DNA of 64,000 bases from Serripes groenlandicus (lineage: Eukaryota; Mollusca; Bivalvia; Cardiida; Cardiidae), in the NCBI GenBank assembly GCA_031761405.1, contig JASEVX010000001.1, positions 24,519,346 through 24,583,345 on the forward strand, written 5' to 3'. Of this stretch, positions 58,496 to 64,000 are shown piece after piece. How positions within the stretch are numbered: the first letter of the stretch is position 1; each line of letters begins with the position of its first letter. A program made the translations under genes and the position numbers. Below the pieces are notes generated by a model that saw nothing but the letters and a program-made list of their open reading frames with translations, was not told where the DNA came from and made no database searches.

Positions 58496-58545
58496 CACAA
58501 TTTCCATGCTATCACTCAACCGGACGAGAATCTGGTCTGCTTGTA

Positions 58546-58773
58546 AACCTTTACCCAAACACAGACGCTTTCTGACGCCCCTGCAGCTTACGACTTTTGA
58601 AAACATCGTGGCAAAACGAGAATTCGCTCACAATGAGCAAGTTCTTCTTTAGCCATAATGTTTTCAACTTTATTCAATAAGTGTTCTTGTATTTAAAGAG
58701 AGTTTCCATATTTTTTATTAAATGTTCTCAAAGTCGTCTACTGCTGATTTGATGTATGTTGGAAAAGGGTTAA
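58546..58773 (+). mobile_element. TTAA-MITE
   Basis: acctttacccaaacacagac to gttggaaaagggttaa; hairpin gctcacaatgagc. Confidence 0.7.
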
Positions 58774-58955
58774 GTTAATATATGAACAAAAAAAGGCCGG
58801 TATTGGTAACTTTAAGTTTGATTTTAATAATAAAGCTGATTCAATGTATTATAAATAATGTCTTAAACATGTAAATAAGGTTAAATGCATTTAACTGTAT
58901 TTAATTTGTTGTTTGTAATTGACATGCCAGGAGGATCATGTCTCAGTGTATTGTG

Positions 58956-59185
58956 TTAACCCTTTCCCTCAAATAGACGCTTTCTGACGCATTTGCAGCA
59001 GACGGCTTTGTGAAAACATAGTGACAAAAGAAGAAATTGCTCAAAACGAGCAATTTCTCCTTTTGCCACAATGTTTTCCACTTTGAGTCATAGGTTATCC
59101 ATTCAATTATAGAGATTTTCTATTTTTTGACAAAATATGTTCAAAGTCGTCTGCTGCAGAATTGTGGTTTGAGGAAAAGGGTTAA
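58956..59185 (+). mobile_element. TTAA-MITE, complete (young type)
   Basis: ttaaccctttccctcaaata to tgaggaaaagggttaa; hairpin gctcaaaacgagc. Confidence 0.88.
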
Positions 59186-59362
59186 GCAGCCAGTGGAAGG
59201 TTTATTAAAAACACTAAATTGTATATTTGCCTTGATATAACTGATTTTGTTTAAACCAAACAAAACATCAATTGAAATGTAATTTACGCGCATGAAAGTT
59301 TCAATCGCATTTCAGTCAGTATGCGGAGTCTGGTACAATAGTAGTACTATGTTCATGCTATT

Positions 59363-59592
59363 GGTGCTTTTTGTTTTATTTAGGGTTTTACGCCGTTACT
59401 TCAGTTATATCAGAGCCACAGTTCACTTATTCATGATCCCTTGGTAAACAAACCAGTACTAGGCTAGGAAATATGCATTTGTCCAAGGGCACTACACCAT
59501 AGCCGTCGTGCTGCGATTGGGGATCGAACCCGGGACGCCCGGTTTCAAATCCCCCCCGACGGCAACCATTCGATCACGGCAGGACTCCTGAT
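59363..59592 (-). mobile_element. SINE-C copy, inverted
   Basis: On +: ttttatttagggttttacgc, tggtaaacaaaccagtacta, then ggggatcgaacccgggacg and accattcgatcacggcagga, a tRNA-like head on the - strand. Confidence 0.7.
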
Positions 59593-59712
59593 GCTGGTGG
59601 CTCAGTTGTAATACTATCTTCGCAATCCTGAACACTGTAATCCGTACTTTAGTAGCTGGTTTGAAAGTTCTTGGTTGTAAGATTAGTGTAATAAATCCTT
59701 ATAATAATATTT

Positions 59713-59943
59713 GAACATTTCCCTATATGTAGACGCCCTCTGATGCATCTGCAGCAGAGGAATTTCTTTTAAAACATTGTGGGTAAATGAGAAATTGCTC
59801 ATTATGAGCAATTTCTCCTTCTTTGCCACAATGTTTTAAACTTTAATCAATAGTAATTATTTAATTTATATAGAATTTCCATATGTTTGACTACATGTTT
59901 TCAAAAGTCGTCTGCTGCAGATTGATGCATGTGGAAGGGTAAT
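59713..59943 (+). mobile_element. TTAA-MITE
   Basis: gaacatttccctatatgtag to gcatgtggaagggtaa; hairpin gctcattatgagc. Confidence 0.65.
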
Positions 59944-59951
59944 AGGAACAG

Positions 59952-60264
59952 CGTCTGGCGATTTGGCGTCTATATGACCCTCCTATTTGGTATCACCAAA
60001 AATAACATTGGTTGACAAATACATCCTCTAGAAGGATTGTGCGTATAGGTCACAATACACCAAATAAATGTCTTCTTTGTTTCAAATTAATTATTTCCAG
60101 TGCAAACCAAGTTTTCTTTAGGGACTATTTAGCTCTAGATCAACATGACAGAGGATGTATTTGGCGTCATTTCACTTATATGTACTGGCGCACCTGAGTA
60201 TTCACCCTTCGAGTGATACAACGAGATACAACGAGATGCAACGAGAACCCCAAATCGCCAGACG
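59952..60264. mobile_element. MITE-like element with CGTCTGGCGATTTGG inverted ends
   Basis: Perfect 15-bp inverted ends at 59952-59966 and 60250-60264. A second inverted pair (acaaatacatcctct near 60016; agaggatgtatttgg near 60151) lies inside. An 11-bp word (gatacaacgag) is repeated three times near the right end. No target duplication is obvious. Confidence 0.6.
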
Positions 60265-60310
60265 ATACTAACATATTTAAAATAGTTCAGTACAATTACA
60301 CATAATGGAT

Positions 60311-60542
60311 TTAACCCTTTCCCTCGTACGACAATTCTGCAGCAGACGACTTTTGAACATATTTTGTCAAAACATAGAAAATCTCCATAGTTGAATGGAT
60401 AACCTATGACAAAAAGTGGAAAACATTGTGGCAAAAGGAGAAATTGCACGTTTTTGTGCAATTTCTTCTTTTGTCACTACGTTTTCAAAAAGCCGTCTGC
60501 TGCAGAGGCGTCAGAAAGCGTCTATATGAGAGAAAGGGTTAA
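60311..60542 (-). mobile_element. TTAA-MITE, complete (young type)
   Basis: ttaaccctttccctcgtacg to tgagagaaagggttaa, 232 bp; hairpin gcacgtttttgtgc (one extra T). Confidence 0.88.
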
Positions 60543-60629
60543 AATTAAATTTCTCTCCACATGTGTATCCTAGAAAACATTTATAAATTGAAAACAAATG
60601 TAGCGAAACTTAGTAACGATATGAATCTA

Positions 60630-60774
60630 TAGTCAAACCTGTGCTTAAGACATTTCCTGTCTATAGCAACCACAGTTTTAATTTGGAAATGACCACGTAA
60701 TTAAAGACCACCTGTTCACAAAGACCAGATTGTTCTCTTCCTGTAGGTGGTCTTTAAACACAGGTTTGATTGTA
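60630..60774. mobile_element. Short AGTCAAACCTGTG-ended MITE
   Basis: tagtcaaacctgtgcttaag at the left; aaacacaggtttgattgta at the right; interior ctatagcaaccacag and taaagaccacctgttc as in 7879-8043. Confidence 0.65.
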
Positions 60775-60945
60775 TTATAGTTTGTTTTCAATAGTTTTGC
60801 GTAGACCATTTGTATCGTTTATTATCTTGATTTATGATAGATTTTTGAATTCGGAATGGATGAGCTCAATGAATGCATATATACATGTATATCTTTTACG
60901 TGATACAGACATATTTTGAAATCCGTCCGTAGAAGAAATGGCTAG

Positions 60946-61175
60946 TTAACCCTTTCCCTCATACGACAATTCTGCAGCAGACGACTTTGAACATATTTTG
61001 TCAAAAGAAAGAAAATCTCTATAATTGAATGGATATCCTATGATTTAAAGTGGAAAACATTGTGGCAAAAGGAGATATTGCTCGTTTTGAGCAATTTCTC
61101 CTTTTGTCACTATGTTTTCAAAACGCCGTCTGCTGCAGAGGCGTCAGAAAGCGTCTATATGAGGGTAAGGGTTAA
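60946..61175 (-). mobile_element. TTAA-MITE, complete (young type)
   Basis: ttaaccctttccctcatacg to tgagggtaagggttaa; hairpin gctcgttttgagc. Confidence 0.88.
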
Positions 61176-61526
61176 TTCAACAGTGATTACTTTATCAGAG
61201 CAACCGTTTTGGTAATGATTTTTAAAAGTCGTCTGTTTTTATATGCGCCATTTTGACGTGGGAACGAGTCAACCTTTTTCCATTTTCACAAATGTTGCCA
61301 TCTCTGTAACTGACGACTTATGAGCAAACTGTATACACATGTAGCAAACGGAGAACTATGAGCAATGTCTCATTATCCAACACTCGTTCAACCACCTCCA
61401 AACCGACACATTGTTCAATGTTAGCAATGTCTAACCTTAACACATTCCTTCAACTAACACCGTACAATGTTTCCAGACGATGCACTTTAACCTCAGCAGA
61501 CGTTTTCAAAGCAGACAACTCTATAC

Positions 61527-61562
<36 letters not shown>

Positions 61563-61990
61563 ATATTTAACATTTGAGTGACAGAATTTAGACAAATGAA
61601 AATGAACCAACCCTATCATATATCACAGGTTCACAAGTTTTATCACAGATATATCACAAAATAACATCACAATTCGATCTCCCAAAATGGCGTCACAAGA
61701 TGACATATTGAAGTGACGGCACTAACGGACCCTCATAAAATGACACGTCTCGTGAGAATGTATTTCCGGTTGACCATACATATCATATTCCTGATAAAAA
61801 TAATTTACACGTAAAAAGAAGGTCACGTGATCAAGATCATTCGTTTCCGGAACAGTCCATCGACAGTTTCGAGTTAATTCCTATTTGGGCGTCGCTTTCC
61901 ACATGTTTTCTATTGAGTCGACATGAACAAATTAATAAAATCTACACTGCCAATGGACCGTTATACAAGTGTCACTTTCGTTTGAACTCA
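61176..61990. other. Region downstream of the polyQ gene
   Basis: MITE scraps (ttttaaaagtcgtctgttt near 61225, actgacgactta near 61308) and the poly-C run. No clear poly(A) signal for the - strand gene was found in the first few hundred bases. Confidence 0.5.
61528..61562 (+). repeat. Homopolymer C, 35 bases
   Basis: Uninterrupted cytosines following ctataca. Length may be inexact in the assembly. Confidence 0.9.
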
Positions 61991-62014
61991 AAACTATCCT
62001 ACGCCTATCTAGAC

Positions 62015-62795
62015 TCATACACACGTTTCTCTTTGTGCCAGAGATAGTCCCCTTTCCTTTTTCTTTGCCGCTAGGGTCGCTTCTAGGGGAGGTAACTTCA
62101 TTAAGGCAAGGGATTTTCTAGGCCCAAACATCCCTGATCGGGGTAAAGTAAGATCCGCCTGGACGTCCCGAGAACGGGACGAAGATTTCATCCCGCGTCC
62201 GGGGTCATAGCCCCTAAATCCCCCTGCTCCAACATGAGACGATTGTGTGACCCCTTCCTTTGACGTTATATGTGTTTGGGGTCCTTGAGAAGGGTTATTA
62301 CTTACGGATAAAACATTTTTGCCTGACGGCACAATTTTCTCGGAATGAGGCCGAGTTTCCGTCTGTTTCTTTAGTAAGTTTTTCTCCGTTCTCTGCCTGG
62401 CTAAGATGACGGACTCGGACGTGGGCCTTACACTGTTCATTGACGTTTGGGTCGGTTGCATGTAACGTCTTGTTAGCCGACGCTGTCTGGTGCCCGGTCT
62501 CATATCCGGTCTACCAATTGGCCGCGCGGTGATTGGTTCCGGGTTTTTCGGTCTGTAGGAAGAATTTGAATTTGAAGGTGTCCGTTTTAACGGGAGGGTA
62601 TTAGTATTAGCGACAGACGTATTAGTGTCTGGTTTAACTGAACTAGCTGTCGTTAGTACCGTATCTGAACGTGTATTTCCATAAGTCACGTGATGCGTGT
62701 GGTGCTGTTGTCGTTGTTGTTGGTGTTGTTGTTGTTGGTGTTGTTGTTGTTGGTGGTATTGTTGTTGTTGGTGTTGTTGTTGCTGTTGTTGTTGT

Positions 62796-62827
<32 letters not shown>

Positions 62828-64000
62828 TTGTTGTTGTTGCTGCTGCTGCTGCTGTTGTTCGACACTATAAATATCTTTGTGGTTACGGGTGTGAGCATCG
62901 GCTCTTACAGGCTGACTAGGTAGTGTTCGATGGTGATATGACTGGACGGGGGCATGTCTCGGCACGGGTGCGTTTGACATGCTTTGAATTGAAGATTTAG
63001 TCACTAGAGACACATTAGGAACAACACTCACAGAAACTTCCTGTACATTTGTTTCCATGTCACTATACACCGGATGTACCTTATGTGGTTGGTTGGAGTT
63101 ATCGTTTGAGATGTTTGAGGGATTATTGACCCCCGCGTTTGCATTATCCTCACAAAACCCTTTCGTTCGTTTACTCCCTCGTCTCGGTACTGGTGTCCGC
63201 GAACTATCAAACCTCCTATTAAAAGTTGACGTAGCACCACCACCAGTACCAGTTTTAGTCACATCCTCTTTAACCGTTACAACTTCTGCCAGCGGAGCGA
63301 CGACAGGTGTCGCTTCTACCAGTTCAATCTTCCGCTCTAACCTGAGCTTAGAATCCCGACCATGTCGGCTTTGAGGTCTAAACTTCGCGGACACAGACCT
63401 GTGAGTTATCTCGCCCGATCTGCCATCCGACTTATCATTGTTACTAACCTTACCAATGTCGATCTCGATTTCCGTGTTTTTACGATAAAGTTGTCCTCGG
63501 CGGACATAACTCGACTTCGGTCTGACATTGAGATCACGTGTGTCAAAGGCACCACCCTCGGCGGCCATCATTTCACTCTCGTGTTCCAAGTGTATTCCAC
63601 TATCATTCCTCTCGAACCCATAAAAACCTATGGACGTTTTAGAACGCCCTTCCTTGCTCCTCTGATTGCGTATCATCACTTTTTCATCACTATCTGGCAC
63701 TTCTTCTTGTTCAGCTATAGTAATTTCAGTTTCTCGATCCGAACTAGAATCCGTTAACGTATCACTGTCACAAATCACATTTTCTTCGCGTATTTGACTA
63801 TACTCTTCGTCTACGTCTTCTATATCTTCTACTACATCGTTTAACTTATCGTGATCCTGTAATAGTCTAAGAATCTGATCAGCTTTCGACTTTTTTAAAT
63901 TTGTGTTGATCGTTGAGAGTAAATTCGTTACGTCGTGCCCCGGCGTCAGTTCGCTGTGACTAACCGCTGGGGGCCGTCTCTCGAAGCCCAATTCCGACAT
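62015..64000 (-). CDS. Uncharacterised disordered protein with polyglutamine tract (open at window edge)
   Basis: A 661-codon open frame ends with TGA at 62015-62017. I do not recognise the family. From the first Met in view: a possible helix with NLLSTINTNLKKSKADQILR and LLQDHDKL (about 25-55), an acidic stretch (about 55-110), a Ser/Arg/Lys-rich region with repeated RPxS motifs (RPKSSYVRRG, KFRPQSRHG), then an uninterrupted run of about 28 Gln at 382-409. That run continues into a Gln/His-rich tract to about 437. The C-terminal third is rich in Arg, Pro, Ser and Thr and ends RKSLALMKLPPLEATLAAKK. No membrane segment or catalytic fold is visible. The first Met coincides with the last base of the window, so the exon may continue. 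The Gln codons mix CAG and CAA. A splice donor-like GTATGAG lies at the stop, so a further exon is possible. Confidence 0.72.
62689..62857 (-). repeat. CAG/CAA (polyGln-His) repeat in coding sequence
   Basis: A trinucleotide tract read on the - strand as Gln with scattered His, Tyr and Arg. The pure Gln part covers 62774-62857. The mixture of CAG and CAA interrupts any perfect CAG run. Leu- and Val-rich frames on the other strand are shadows. Confidence 0.9.

Noticed and set aside
8113..60461. Many short frames sharing FCHNVFK, KGEIAHNEQFLLL or LWQKEKLHVL
   Set aside because: These are readings of the MITE hairpin and its arms on either strand, not genes.
1012..61175. Secretory-pathway theme (COG2, KDEL oxidase, SAYSD1) as a functional cluster
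   Set aside because: Animal genes are rarely arranged this way, the genes lie on both strands without shared regulation, and three genes are too few to exclude chance.
62671..62923. + strand Val/Ala-rich and Leu-rich frames
   Set aside because: They are antisense shadows of the polyGln codons of the - strand gene.

Overview
The window is from an intron-rich, AT-rich metazoan nuclear genome, and its repeat content suggests a bivalve mollusc. The species call is inference from memory of bivalve repeat types: tRNA-derived SINEs with TCAA tails, long palindromic elements and dense MITEs. The protein-coding part fits any bilaterian animal. One 200-base run of N (30061-30260) marks an assembly gap.

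Four genes can be supported. (1) COG2, a Golgi vesicle-tethering subunit, runs on the + strand from before the window to a stop at 21444. I could place 15 coding exons, all with GT/AG borders and compatible phases, giving 642 residues; about the first 100 residues lie upstream. (2) An intronless flavin amine oxidase on the - strand (26451-28001) has a signal peptide and ends in KDEL, so it is predicted to be an ER-lumen enzyme. (3) The last exon of SAYSD1, an ER membrane protein, lies on the - strand (28650-29003). Its first exon was not found and may lie in or beyond the gap. (4) A long, unrecognised, disordered, polyglutamine-containing reading frame on the - strand (62015-64000) runs to the window edge. 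COG2 converges on the amine oxidase/SAYSD1 pair. Three of these products act in the early secretory pathway, but nothing in the sequence shows that this is more than coincidence.

Nearly everything else is repeat. The dominant one is a foldback MITE of about 220-232 bp with ends CCCTTTCCC...GGGAAAGGG at TTAA sites (piggyBac-like boundaries). About 75 complete or decayed copies are spread over the window, densely within COG2 introns. Each carries a near-perfect internal hairpin whose tip shows paired (compensatory) changes between copies. The MITEs are nested with other elements: a pogo/mariner-like element sits inside one with a TA duplication, and several copies share a single TTAA with their neighbour.

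Other structures: a hAT-like element (11352-13304) carrying a frameshifted transposase N-terminus, inserted into a SINE that still has its own 13-bp target duplication; a 302-bp insertion with a 14-bp target duplication inside another SINE; and two independent 40-bp tandem arrays (31821-34975 and 54679-55873) that both appear to have grown out of different segments of the same SINE family. There is also an inverted duplication with arms of about 630-650 bp (near 52.4-53.1 kb and 56.2-56.9 kb), and a decayed duplicate of a COG2 exon. From 30 to 62 kb no conserved gene was recognised.
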